Source: Dendrophyllia cribrosa
Taxonomy: Eukaryota; Cnidaria; Anthozoa; Scleractinia; Dendrophylliidae
Length of the DNA stretch: 64,000 bases
Assembly: GCA_024195265.1 (NCBI GenBank)
Contig: JAJLRJ010000010.1
Coordinates: 4,002,135-4,066,134, forward strand
Reading direction: 5' to 3'
The notes under the pieces: model-generated
Told to the model about the DNA's origin: nothing
Databases searched by the model: none
What the model saw: only the letters and a program-made list of their open reading frames with translations
Made by a program: the position numbers and the translations under genes
Part shown: piece after piece, positions 31,770-46,700 of the stretch
Layout: each line of letters starts with the position of its first letter
Position numbering within the stretch: position 1 is the first letter of the stretch

Positions 31770-34700
31770 GGGAGGGCACACCGCCTCTACAAGGACTTCA
31801 GCCTTGAAAGTTGCCAAGAATGATAACGTGCAAACACTCTTTCCAATGCGCATGAAACAAGCAGTCCAATCCCAAGGGAAGCTTGAGAATAAACGCATGA
31901 ATATTGAAACAATAGAAAAAGGTTAATGAGCTCAAAAAGGTCCTCTTTAATTTCTCCAAAAACGACTCATTTTTGCTCCTTAACTTTCTATTGTTTCAAT
32001 ATTCAGAGGGGATTTTCTCCGTTTTTACAAGAGCTGTAACCTTGAAAGTTGCACAGAATGATCCCGTGCCCACACTCTTTTCAATGCGTGTATCCATAGC
32101 AGTCGAATCCCAAGGGAGGCTTGGGTACAAAGGCATGAATACTGAAAAAAACGAATGGTTAATGAGATAAAAAGGGTCTTATTCGATTTTTCAAAAAACG
32201 ACTCATTTTTGCACATAAACGTCATTAACACATTTCTATTCTTTGAATATTCAGAGGGGATTTGCTCCATTTCTACAAGAGCAGTAGCCTAGAAAGTTGC
32301 ACACAATGATCATGTGCCCACACTTTTCCTAACGCGCATAAAATTAGCCGTCAAATCTCAAGGGGACGCTTGGGAATAAACGCATGAATATTTAAACAAT
32401 AGAAAATGGTTAATGACCTTAAGAGGCTCATTTTTACTCATTAACAAATTGCTATTGTTTCAATATTCGGATGAGATTTTCTCCGCTTCTACAAGAGCTC
32501 TGCAAGTGAAACTTGCACACACTGATCGCTTGCCCACACTCTTTCTCACGTGCATAAAATAAGCCGTCAAATCCCAAGGGACGCTTGGGAATAAACGTAC
32601 GAATATTAAAACAATAGAATATGGTTAATGAGCTAAAAAGGGTACTTTTGGATTTTTCAAAAAATGACTCATTTCTGCTCATTAACAAATTTCTAATGTT
32701 TCAATATTCAGAGGGGATTTTCTCCGCTTCTAAAAAAGCTCTGGCCTTGAAACTTGCACAGAATGAAAGCTTGCCCACACTCTTCCTAACGCGCATAAAA
32801 TTAGCCGTGAAATCCCAAGGGACGCTTGGGAATAAACGTATGAATATTAAAACAATAGAAAATGGTTAATGAGCTTTAAAGGCTACTCTTGGATTTTTGA
32901 GAAAATGGCTTATTTTTGCTCATTAACAAATTTCTATTGTTTCAATATTCAGAGGGGATTTTCTCCGCTTCTACAAGAGCTCTGACCTTGAAACTTGCAC
33001 AGAATGATCGCTTGCCCACACTGTTCCTAACGCGCATAAAATTAGCCGTCAAATCCCAAGGGACGCTTGGGAATAAACGTATGAATATTAAAACAATAGA
33101 ATATGGTTAATGAGCTTTAAAGGCTACTCTTGGATTTTTGAGAAAATGGCTTATTTTTGCTCATTAACAAATTTCTATTGTTTCAATATTCAGAGGGGAT
33201 TTTCTCCGCTTCTACAAGAGCTCTGACCTTGAAACTTGCACAGAATGATCGCTTGCCCACACTGTTCCTAACGCGCATAAAATTAGCCATCAAATCCCAA
33301 GGGACGCTTGGGAATAAAAGTATGAATATTCAAACAATAGAATATGGTTAATGAGCTTAAAAGGGTACTCTTGGATTTTTGAAAAAATGGCTCATTTTTG
33401 CTCATTAACAAATTTCTATTGTTTCAATATTCAGAGGGGATTTTCTCCACTTCTACAAGAACTCTGGCCTTGAAACTTGGACAGAATGATCGCTTGCCCA
33501 TACTCTTCCTAACGTGCATAAAATTAGCCGTCAAATCCCAAGGGACGCTTGGAAATAAACGTATGAATATTAAAACAATAGAAAATGGTTAATGAGCTTT
33601 AATGGGTACTCTTGGATTTTTGGAAAAATGGCTTATTTTTGCTCATTAACAAATTTCTATTGTTTCAATATTCAGAGGGGATTTTCTCCGCTTCTACAAG
33701 AGCTCTGGCCTTGAAACTTGCACACTGTGATCGCTTGCCCACACTCTTTCTAACGCACATAAAATAAGCCGTCAAATCCCAAGGGACGCTTGGAAATAAA
33801 CGTATGAATATTAAAACAATAGAAAATGGTTAATGAGCTTAAAAGGGTACTCTTGGATTTTTGAAAAAATGGATTATTTTTGCTTATTAACAGATTTCTA
33901 TTCTTTCAATATTCAGAGGGGATTTTCTCCACTTCTACAAGAGCGCTGGCCTTGAAACTTGCACACAGTGTTCGCTTGCCCACACTCTTGCTAACACGCA
34001 TACAATTAGCCGTCAAATCCCAAAGGGACGCTTGGGAATAAACGTATGAATACTAAAACAATAGAAAATGGTTAATGAGCTTTAAAGGGTACTCTTGGAT
34101 TTTTGAAAAAACGACTCATTTTTGCTCATTAACAAATTTCTATTCTTTCAATATTCAGAGGGGATTTTCTCCACTTCTACAAGAGCTCTGGCCTTCAAAC
34201 TTGCACACAGTGTTCGCTTGCCCACACTCTTCCTAACGCGCATACAATTAGCCCGTCAAATCCCAAGGGACGCTTGGGAATAAACGTATGAATATTAAAA
34301 CAATAGAAAATGGTTAATGAGCTTTAAAGGGTACTCTTGGATTTTTGAAAAAATGGCTCATTTTTGCTCATTAACAAATTTCTATTGTTTCAATATTCAG
34401 AGGGGATTTTCTCCGCTTCTACAAGAGCTCTGGCCTTGAAACTTGCACAGAATGATCGCTTGCCCACACTCTTCCTAACGCGCATAAAATTAGCCGTCAA
34501 ATCCCAAGGGACGCTTGGGAATAAACGTATGAATATTAAAACAATAGAAAATGGTTAATGAGCTTAAAAGGGTACTCTTGGATTTTTGAAAAAATGGCTC
34601 ATTTTTGCTCATTAACAAATTTCTATTGTTTCAATATTCAGAGGGGATTTTCTCCGCTTCTACAAGAGCTCTGGCCTTGAAACTTGCACAGAATGATCGC

Positions 34701-37700
34701 TTGCCCACACTCTTTCTAACGCGCATAAAATTAGCCGTCAAATCCCAAGGGACGCTTGGAAATAAACGTATGAATATTAAAACAATAGAAAATGGTTAAT
34801 GAGCTTTAAAGGGTACTCTTGGATTTTTTGAAAAAATGGCTTATTTTTGCTCATTAACAAATTTCTATTGTTTCAATATTCAGAGGGGATTTTCTCCGCT
34901 TCTACGAGAGCTCTGATCTTGAAACTTGCACAGAATGATCGCTTGCCCACACTCTTCGTAACGCGCATAAAATTAGCCGTCAAATCCCAAGGGACGCTTG
35001 GCAATAAACGTATGAATATTAAAACAATAGAATATGGTTAATGAGCTTAAAAGGGTACTCTTGGATTTTTGAAAAAATGGCTCATTTTTGCTCATTAACA
35101 AATTTCTATTGTTTCAATAATCAGAGGAGATTTTCTTCGCTCCTACAAGAGCTCTGGCCTTGAAAGTTGTACACAATGATCGCTTGCCAACACTCTTTCT
35201 AACGTGCATAAAATTAGCCGTCAAATCCCAAGGGACGCTTGGAAATAAACGTATGAATATTAAAACAATAGAAAATGGTTAATGAGCTTTAATGGGTACT
35301 CTTGGATTTTTTCAAAAATGGCTTATTTTTGCTCATTAACAAATTTCTATGGTTTCAATATTCAGAGGGGATTTTCTCCGCCTCTACAAGACCTCTGGCC
35401 TTGAAACTTGCACAGAATGATCGCTTGCCCACACTGTTCCTAACGCGCATACAATTAGCCTTCAAATCCCAAGGGACGCTTGGGAATAAACGTATGAATA
35501 TTAAAACAATAGAAAATGGTTAATGAGCTTTAAAGGCTACTCTTGGATTTTTGAGAAAATGGCTTATTTTTGCTCATTAACAAATTTCTATTGTTTCAAT
35601 ATTCAGAGGGGATTTTCTCCGCTTCTACAAGAGCTCTGACCTTGAAACTTGCACAGAATGATCGCTTGCCCACACTGTTCCTAACGCGCATAAAATTAGC
35701 CGTCAAATCCCAAGGGACGCTTGGGAATAAACGTATGAATATTAAAACAATAGAATATGGTTAATGAGCTTTAAAGGCTACTCTTGGATTTTTGAGAAAA
35801 TGGCTTATTTTTGCTCATTAACAAATTTCTATTGTTTCAATATTCAGAGGGGATTTTCTCCGCTTCTACAAGAGCTCTGACCTTGAAACTTGCACAGAAT
35901 GATCGCTTGCCCACACTGTTCCTAACGCGCATAAAATTAGCCGTCAAATCCCAAGGGACGCTTGGGAATAAACGTATGAATATTAAAACAATAGAATATG
36001 GTTAATGAGCTTAAAAGGGTACTCTTGGATTTTTGAAAAAATGGCTCATTTTTGCTCATTAACAAATTTCTATTGTTTCAATATTCAGAGGAGATTTTCT
36101 TCGCTTCTACAAGAGCTCTGGCCTTGAAAATTGCACACAATGATCGCTTGCCAACACTCTTTCTAACGTGCATAAAATTAGCCATCAAATCCCAAGGGAC
36201 GCTTGGGAATAAAAGTATGAATATTAAAACAATAGAATATGGTTAATGAGCTTAAAAGGGTACTCTTGGATTTTTGAAAAAATGGCTCATTTTTGCTCAT
36301 TAACAAATTTCTATTGTTTCAATATTCAGAGGGGATTTTCTCCACTTCTACAAGAACTCTGGCCTTGAAACTTGGACAGAATGATCGCTTGCCCATACTC
36401 TTCCTAACGTGCATAAAATTAGCCGTCAAATCCCAAGGGACGCTTGGAAATAAACGTATGAATATTAAAACAATAGAAAATGGTTAATGAGCTTTAATGG
36501 GTACTCTTGGATTTTTGGAAAAATGGCTTATTTTTGCTCATTAACAAATTTCTATTGTTTCAATATTCAGAGGGGATTTTCTCCGCTTCTACAAGAGCTC
36601 TGGCCTTGAAACTTGCACACTGTGATCGCTTGCCCACACTCTTTCTAACGCACATAAAATAAGCCGTCAAATCCCAAGGGACGCTTGGAAATAAACGTAT
36701 GAATATTAAAACAATAGAAAATGGTTAATGAGTTAAAAGGGTACTCTTGGATTTTTGAAAAAATGGATTATTTTTGCTTATTAACAGATTTCTATTCTTT
36801 CAATATTCAGAGGGGATTTTCTCCACTTCTACAAGAGCGCTGGCCTTGAAACTTGCACACAGTGTTCGCTTGCCCACACTCTTGCTAACACGCATACAAT
36901 TAGCCGTCAAATCCCAAAGGACGCTTGGGAATAAACGTATGAATACTAAAACAATAGAAAATGGTTAATGAGCTTTAAAGGGTACTCTTGGATTTTTGAA
37001 AAAACGACTCATTTTTGCTCATTAACAAATTTCTATTCTTTCAATATTCAGAGGGGATTTTCTCCACTTCTACAAGAGCTCTGGCCTTCAAACTTGCACA
37101 CAGTGTTCGCTTGCCCACACTCTTCCTAACGCGCATACAATTACCCGTCAAATCCCAAGGGACGCTTGGGAATAAATGTATGAATATTAAAACAATAGAA
37201 AATGGTTAATGAGCTTTAAAGGGTACTCTTGGATTTTTTGAAAAAATGGCTTATTTTTGCTCATTAACAAATTTCTATTGTTTCAATATTCAGAGGGGAT
37301 TTTCTCCGCTTCTACAAGAGCTCTGGCCTTGAAACTTGCACAGAATGATCGCTTGCCCACACTCTTCGTAACGCGCATAAAATTAGCCGTCAAATCCCAA
37401 GGGACGCTTGGGAATAAACGTATGAATATTAAAACAATAGAATATGGTTAATGAGCTAAAAAGGGTACTCTTGGATTTTTGAAAAAATGGCTCATTTTTG
37501 CTCATTAACAAATTTCTATTGTTTCAATATTCAGAGGGGATTTTCTCCACTTCTACAAGAGCTCTGGCCTTGAAAGCTTGCACACAATGATCGCTTGCCC
37601 ACACTCTTTCTAACGCTGCATAAAATTAGCCGTCAAATCCCAAGGGACGCTTTGAAATAAACGTATGAATATTAAAACAATAGAAAATGGTTAATGAGCT

Positions 37701-40700
37701 TTAATGGGTACTCTTGGATTTTTTGAAAAATGGCTTATTTTTGCTCATTAACAAATTTCTATGGTTTCAATATTCAGAGGGGATTTTCTCCGCTTCTACA
37801 AGAGCTCTGGCCTTGAAACTTGCACAGAATGATCGCTTGCCCACACTCTTCGTAACGCGCATAAAATTAGCCGTCAAATCCCAAGGGACGCTTGGGAATA
37901 AACGTATGAATATTAAAACAATAGAATATGGTTAATGAGCTTAAAAGGGTACTCTTGGATTTTTGAAAAAATGGCTCATTTTTGCTCATTAACAAATTTC
38001 TATTGTTTCAATATTCAGACGAGATTTTCTTCGCTTCTACAAGAGCTCCGATCTTGAAACTTGCACAGAATGATCGCTTGCCCACATTCTTCGTAACGCG
38101 CATAAAATTAGCCGTCAAATCCCAAGGGACGCTTGGGAATAAACGTATGAATATTAAAACAATAGAATATGGTTAATGAGCTTAAAAGGGTACTCTTGGA
38201 TTTTTGAAAAAATGGCTCATTTTTGCTCATTAACAAATTTCTATTGTTTCAATATTCAGAGGGGATTTTCTTCGCTTCTCTGACAAGAGCTCCGGCCTTG
38301 AAACTTGCATAGAATGATCGCTTGCCCACACTCTTCGTAACGCGCATAAAATTAGCCGTCAAATCCCAAGGGACGCTTGGGAATAAACGTATGAATATTA
38401 AAACAATAGAATATGGTTAATGAGCTTAAAAGGGTACTCTTGGATTTTTGAAAAAATGGCTCATTTTTGCTCATTAACAAATTTCTATTGTTTCAATATT
38501 CAGAGGAGATTTTCTTCACTTCTCTGACAAGAGCTCCGATCTTGAAACTTGCACAGAATGATCGCTTGCCCACACTCTTCGTAACGCGCATAAAATTAGC
38601 CGTCAAATCCCAAGGGACGCGTGGGAATAAACGTATGAATATTAAAACAATAGAATATGGTTAATGAGCTTAAAAGGGTACTCTTGGATTTTTGAAAAAA
38701 TGGCTCATTTTTGCTCATTAACAAATTTCTATTGCTTCAATATTCAGAGGAGATTTTCCTCGCTCCTACAAGAGCTCTGGCCTTGAAAGTTGTACACAAT
38801 GATCGCTTGCCAACACTCTTTCTAACGTGCACAAAATTAGCCGTCAAATCCCAAGGGACGCTTGGGAATAAACGTATGAATATTAAAACAATAGAAAATG
38901 GTTAATGAGCTAAAAAAAGTACTCTTGGATTTTTGGAAAAATGGCTTATTTTTGCTCATTAACAAATTTCTATGGTTTCAATATTCAGAGGGGATTTTCT
39001 CCGCTTCTACAAGAGCTCTGGCCTTGAAACTTGCATAGAATGATCGCTTGCCCACACTCTTCGTAACGCGCATAAAATTAGCCTTCAAATCCCAAGGGAC
39101 GCTTGGGAATAAACGTATGAATATTAAAACAATAGAATATGGTTAATGAGCTTAAAAGGGTACTCTTGGATTTTTGAAAAAATGGCTCATTTTTGCTTAT
39201 TAACAGATTTCTATTGTTTCAATATTCAGAGGGGATTTTCTCCACTTCTACAAGAGCTCTGGCCTTGAAACTTGCACACAGTGTTCGCTTGCCCACACTC
39301 TTCCTAACGCGCATACAATTAGCCGTCAAATCCCAAGGGACGCTTGGGAATAAACGTATGAATATTAAAACAATAGAAAATGGTTAATGAGCTTAAAAGG
39401 GTACTCTTGGATTTTTGAAAAAATGGCTCATTTTTGCTCATTAACAAATTTCTATTGTTTCAATATTCAGAGGGGATTTTCTCCGCTTCTACAAGAGCTC
39501 TGGCCTTGAAACTTGCACAGAATGATCGCTTGCCCACACTCTTTCTAACGTGCATAAAATTAGCCGTCAAATCCCAAGGGACGCTTGGAAATAAACGTAT
39601 GAATATTAAAACAATAGAAAATGGTTAATGAGCTTTAATGGGTACTCTTGGATTTTTGGAAAAATGGCTTATTTTTGCTCATTAACAAATTTCTATTGTT
39701 TCAATATTCAGAGGGGATTTTCTCCGCTTCTACAAGAGCTCTGGCCTTGAAACTTGCACACTGTGATCGCTTGCCCACACTCTTTCTAACGCACATAAAA
39801 TAAGCCGTCAAATCCCAAGGGACGCTTGGAAATAAACGTATGAATATTAAAACAATAGAAAATGGTTAATGAGTTAAAAGGGTACTCTTGGATTTTTGAA
39901 AAAATGGATTATTTTTGCTTATTAACAGATTTCTATTCTTTCAATATTCAGAGGGGATTTTCTCCACTTCTACAAGAGCGCTGGCCTTGAAACTTGCACA
40001 CAGTGTTCGCTTGCCCACACTCTTGCTAACACGCATACAATTAGCCGTCAAATCCCAAAGGACGCTTGGGAATAAACGTATGAATACTAAAACAATAGAA
40101 AATGGTTAATGAGCTTTAAAGGGTACTCTTGGATTTTTGAAAAAACGACTCATTTTTGCTCATTAACAAATTTCTATTCTTTCAATATTCAGAGGGGATT
40201 TTCTCCACTTCTACAAGAGCTCTGGCCTTCAAACTTGCACACAGTGTTCGCTTGCCCACACTCTTCCTAACGCGCATACAATTACCCGTCAAATCCCAAG
40301 GGACGCTTGGGAATAAATGTATGAATATTAAAACAATAGAAAATGGTTAATGAGCTTTAAAGGGTACTCTTGGATTTTTTGAAAAAATGGCTTATTTTTG
40401 CTCATTAACAAATTTCTATTGTTTCAATATTCAGAGGGGATTTTCTCCGCTTCTACGAGAGCTCTGATCTTGAAACTTGCACAGAATGATCGCTTGCCCA
40501 CACTCTTCGTAACGCGCATAAAATTAGCCGTCAAATCCCAAGGGACGCTTGGCAATAAACGTATGAATATTAAAACAATAGAAAATAGTTAATGAGCTTT
40601 AAAGGGTACTCTTGGATTTTTTGAAAAAATGGCTTATTTTTGCTCATTAACAAATTTCTATTGTTTCAATATTCAGAGGGGATTTTCTCCGCTTCTACGA

Positions 40701-43700
40701 GAGCTCTGATCTTGAAACTTGCACAGAATGATCGCTTGCCCACACTCTTCGTAACGCGCATAAAATTAGCCGTCAAATCCCAAGGGACGCTTGGCAATAA
40801 ACGTATGAATATTAAAACAATAGAATATGGTTAATGAGCTTAAAAGGGTACTCTTGGATTTTTGAAAAAATGGCTCATTTTTGCTCATTAACAAATTTCT
40901 ATTGTTTCAATAATCAGAGGAGATTTTCTTCGCTCCTACAAGAGCTCTGGCCTTGAAAGTTGTACACAATGATCGCTTGCCAACACTCTTTCTAACGTGC
41001 ATAAAATTAGCCGTCAAATCCCAAGGGACGCTTGGAAATAAACGTATGAATATTAAAACAATAGAAAATGGTTAATGAGCTTTAATGGGTACTCTTGGAT
41101 TTTTTCAAAAATGGCTTATTTTTGCTCATTAACAAATTTCTATGGTTTCAATATTCAGAGGGGATTTTCTCCGCCTCTACAAGACCTCTGGCCTTGAAAC
41201 TTGCACAGAATAATCGCTTGCCCACACTGTTCCTAACGCGCATACAATTAGCCTTCAAATCCCAAGGGACGCTTGGGAATAAACGTATGAATATTAAAAC
41301 AATAGAAAATGGTTAATGAGCTAAAAAGGGTACTCTTGGATTTTTGAAAAAATGGATTATTTTTGCTTATTAACAGATTTCTATTGTTTCAATATTCAGA
41401 GGGGATTTTCTCCACTTCTACAAGAGCTCTGGCCTTGAAACTTGCACACAGTGTTCGCTTGCCCACACTCTTCCTAACGCGCATACAATTAGCCGTCAAA
41501 TCCCAAGGGACGCTTGGGAATAAACGTATGAATATTAAAACAATAGAAAATGGTTAATGAGCTTTAAAGGGCTACTCTTGGATTTTTGAAAAAATGGCTC
41601 ATTTTTGCTCATTAACAAATTTCTATTGTTTCAATATTCAGAGGGGATTTTCTCCGCTTCTACAAGAGCTCTGATCTTGAAACTTGCACAGAATGATCGC
41701 TTGCCCACACTCTTCGTAACGCGCATAAAATTAGCCGTCAAATCCCAAGGGACGCTTGGGAATAAACGTATGAATATTAAAACAATAGAATATGGTTAAT
41801 GAGCTTAAAAGGGTACTCTTGGATTTTTGAAAAAATGGCTCATTTTTGCTCATTAACAAATTTCTATTGTTTCAATATTCAGAGGAGATTTTCTTCGCTC
41901 CTACAAGAGCTCTGGCCTTGAAAGTTGTACACAATGATCGCTTGCGAACACTCTTTCTAACGTGCATAAAATTAGCCGTCAAATCCCAAGGGACGCTTGG
42001 GAATAAACGTATGAATATTAAAACAATAGAAAATGGTTAATGAGCTAAAAAAAGTACTCTTGGATTTTTGAAAAAATAGATTATTTTTGCTCATTAACAA
42101 ATTTCTATTGTTTCAATATTCAGAGGCGACTTTTTCCACTTCTACAAGAACTCTGGCCTTGAAACTTGGACAGAATGATCGCTTGCCCATACCCTTCCTA
42201 ACCCGCATAAAATTAGCCGTCAAATCCCAAGGGACGCTTGGAAATAAACGTATGAATATTAAAACAATAGAAAATGGTTAATGAGCTAAAAAAGTACTCT
42301 TGGATTTTTGAAAAAATGACTCATTTTTGCACATTAACAAATTTCTATTGTTTCAATATTCAGAGGGGATTTTCTCCGCTTCTACAGGAGCTCTGGCCTT
42401 CAAACTTGCACAGAATGATCGCTTGCCCACACTCTTCCTAACGCGCATAAAATTAGCCGTCAAATCCTAGGGAACGCTTGGGAATAAACGTATGAATATG
42501 AAAACAATAGAATATGGTTAATGAGCTAAAAAGGGTACTCTTGGATTTTTGAACAAACGACTCATTTTTGCTCATTAACAAATTTCTCCTCTTTCAATAT
42601 TCAGAGGGGATTTTCTCCGCTTCTACAAGAGCTCTGGCCTTGAAGCTTGCACACTGTGATCGCTTGCCCACACTCTTTCTAACGCACATAAAATAAGCCG
42701 TCAAATCCCAAGGGACGCTTAGAAATAAACGTATGAATATTAAAACAATAGAAAATGGTTAATGAGATTTAATGGGTACTCTTGGATTTTTGGAAAAATG
42801 GCTTATTTTTGCTCATTAACAAATTTCTATGGTTTCAATATTCAGAGGGGATTTTCTCCGCTTCTACAAGAGCTCTGGCCTTGAAACTTGCACAGAATGA
42901 TCGCTTGCCCACACTCTTCGTAACGCGCATAAAATTAGCCGTCAAATTCCAAGGGACGCTTGGGAATAAACGTATGAATATTAAAACAATAGAATATGGT
43001 TAATGAGCTTAAAAGGGTACTCTTGGATTTTTGAAAAAATGGCTCATTTTTGCTCATTAACAAATTTCTATTGTTTCAATATTCAGAGGAGATTTTCTTC
43101 GCTTCTACAAGGGCTCCGATCTTGAAACTTGCACAGAATGATCGCTTGCCCACACTCTTCGTAACGCGTATAAAATTAGCCGTCAAATCCCAAGGGACGC
43201 TTGGGAATAAACGTATGAATATTAAAACAATAGAATATGGTTAATGAGCTTAAAAGGGTACTCTTGGATTTTTGAAAAAATGGCTCATTTTTGCTCATTA
43301 ACAAATTTCTATTGTTTCAATATTCAGAGGGGATTTTCTTCGCTTCTCTGACAAGAGCTCCGGCCTTGAAACTTGCATAGAATGATCGCTTGCCTACACT
43401 CTTCGTAACGCGCATAAAATTAGCCGTCAACTCCCAAGGGACGCTTGGGAATAAACGTATGAATATTAAAACAATAGAATATGGTTAATGAGCTTAAAAG
43501 GGTACTCTTGGATTTTTGAAAAAATGGCTCATTTTTGCTCATTAACAAATTTCTATTGTTTCAATATTCAGAGGAGATTTTCTTCGCTCCTACAAGAGCT
43601 CTGGCCTTGAAAGTTGCACACAATGATGGCTTGCCAACACTCTTTCTAACGTGCATAAAATTAGCCGTCAAATCCCAAGGGACGCTTGGGAATAAACGTA

Positions 43701-46700
43701 TGAATATTAAAACAATAGAAAATGGTTAATGAGCTAAATAAAGTACTCTTGGATTTTTGAAAAAATGGATTATTTTTGCTCATTAACAAATTTCTATTGT
43801 TTCAATATTCAGAGGGGATTTTCTCCGCTTCTACAAGAGCTCTGGGCTTAAAACTTGGACAGAATGATCGCTTGCCCACACTCTTCCTAACGCGCATAAA
43901 ATTAGCCGTCAAATCCCAAGGGACGCTTGGGAATAAACGTATGAATATTAAAACAATAGAATATGGTTAATGAGCTTAAAAGGGTACTCTTGGATTTTTG
44001 AAAAAATGGCTCATTTTTGCTCATTAACAAATTTCTATTGTTTCAATATTCAGAGGAGATTTTCTTCGCTTCTACAAGAGCTCTGGCCTTGAAAGTTGCA
44101 CACAATGATCGCTTGCCAACACTCTTTCTAACGTGCATAAAATTAGCCGTCAAATCCCAAGGGACGCTTGGGAATAAATGTATGAATATTAAAACAATTG
44201 AAAATGGTTAATGAGCTTTAAAGGGTACTCGTGGATTTTTTGAAAAAATGGCTTATTTTTGCTCATTAACAAATTTCTATTGTTTCAATATTCAGAGGGG
44301 ATTTTCTCCGCTTCTACAAGAGCTCTGATCTTGAAACTTGCACAGACTGATCGCTTGCCCACACTCTTCGTAACGCGCATAAAATTAGCCGTCAAATCCC
44401 AAGGGACGCTTGGGAATAAACGTATGAATATTAAAACAATAGAATATGGTTAATGAGCTTAAAAGGGTACTCTTGGATTTTTGAAAAAATGGCTCATTTT
44501 TGCTCATTAACAAATTTCTATTGTTTCAATATTCAGAGGAGATTTTCTTCGCTCCTACAAGAGCTCCGGCCTTGAAAGTTGCACAGACTGATCGCTTGCC
44601 CACACTCTTCCTAACGCGCATAAAATTAGCCGTCAAATCCCAAGGGACGCTTGGGAATAAACGTATGAATATTAAAACAATAGGAAATGGTTATTGAGCT
44701 AAAAAGGGTACTCTTGGATTTTTGAAAAAATGGATTATTTTTGCTCATTAACAAATTTCTATTGTTTCAATATTCAGAGGGGATTTTCTCCGCTTCTACA
44801 AGAGCTCTGGCCTTAAAACTTGGACAGAATGATCGCTTGCCCACACTCTTCCTAACGCGCATAAAATTAGCCGTCAAATCCCAAGGGACGCTTGGGAATA
44901 AACGTATGAATATGAAAACAATAGAATATGGTTAATGAGCTTAAAAGGGTACTGTTGGATTTTTGAAAAAATGGCTCATTTTTGCTCATTAACAAATTTC
45001 TATTGTTTCAATATTCAGAGGCGACTTTTTCCACTTCTACAAGAACTCTGGCCTTGAAACTTGGACAGAATGATCGCTTGCCCATACCCTTCCTAACCCG
45101 CATAAAATTAGCCGTCAAATCCCAAGGGACGCTTGGAAATAAACGTATGAATATTAAAACAATAGAAAATGGTTAATGAGCTAAAAAAGTACTCTTGGAT
45201 TTTTGAAAAAATGACTCATTTTTGCACATTAACAAATTTCTATTGTTTCAATATTCAGAGGGGATTTTCTCCGCTTCTACAGGAGCTCTGGCCTTCAAAC
45301 TTGCACAGAATGATCGCTTGCCCACACTCTTCCTAACGCGCATAAAATTAGCCGTCAAATCCTAGGGAACGCTTGGGAATAAACGTATGAATATGAAAAC
45401 AATAGAATATGGTTAATGAGCTAAAAAGGGTACTCTTGGATTTTTGAACAAACGACTCATTTTTGCTCATTAACAAATTTCTCCTCTTTCAATATTCAGA
45501 GGGGATTTTCTCCGCTTCTACAAGAGCTCTGGCCTTGAAGCTTGCACACTGTGATCGCTTGCCCACACTCTTTCTAACGCACATAAAATAAGCCGTCAAA
45601 TCCCAAGGGACGCTTAGAAATAAACGTATGAATATTAAAACAATAGAAAATGGTTAATGAGCTTTAATGGGTACTCTTGGATTTTTGGAAAAATGGCTTA
45701 TTTTTGCTCATTAACAAATTTCTATGGTTTCAATATTCAGAGGGGATTTTCTCCGCTTCTACAAGAGCTCTGGCCTTGAAACTTGCACAGAATGATCGCT
45801 TGCCCACACTCTTCGTAACGCGCATAAAATTAGCCGTCAAATCCCAAGGGACGCTTGGGAATAAACGTATGAATATTAAAACAATAGAATATGGTTAATG
45901 AGCTTAAAAGGGTACTCTTGGATTTTTGAAAAAATGGCTCATTTTTGCTCATTAACAAATTTCTATTGTTTCAATATTCAGAGGAGATTTTCTTCGCTTC
46001 TACAAGAGCTCCGATCTTGAAACTTGCACAGAATGATCGCTTGCCCACACTCTTCGTAACGCGTATAAAATTAGCCGTCAAATCCCAAGGGACGCTTGGG
46101 AATAAACGTATGAATATTAAAACAATAGAATATGGTTAATGAGCTTAAAAGGGTACTCTTGGATTTTTGAAAAAATGGCTCATTTTTGCTCATTAACAAA
46201 TTTCTATTGTTTCAATATTCAGAGGGGATTTTCTCGCTTCTCTGACAAGAGCTCTGGCCTTGAAACTTGCACAGAATGATCGCTTGCCCACACTCTTCGT
46301 AACGCGCATAAAATTAGCCGTCAAATCCCAAGGGACGCTTGGGAATAAACGTATGAATATTAAAACAATAGAATATGGTTAATGAGCTTAAAAGGGTACT
46401 CTTGGATTTTTGAAAAAATGGCTCATTTTTGCTCATTAACAAATTTCTATTGTTTCAATATTCAGAGGAGATTTTCTTCGCTCCTACAAGAGCTCTGGCC
46501 TTGAAAGTTGCACACAATGATCGCTTGCCAACACTCTTTCTAACGTGCATAAAATTAGCCGTCAAATCCCAAGGGACGCTTGGGAATAAACGTATGAATA
46601 TTAAAACAATAGAAAATGGTTAATGAGCTAAAAAGGGTACTCTTGGATTTTTGAAAAAATGGATTATTTTTGCTCATTAACAAATTTCTATTGTTTCAAT

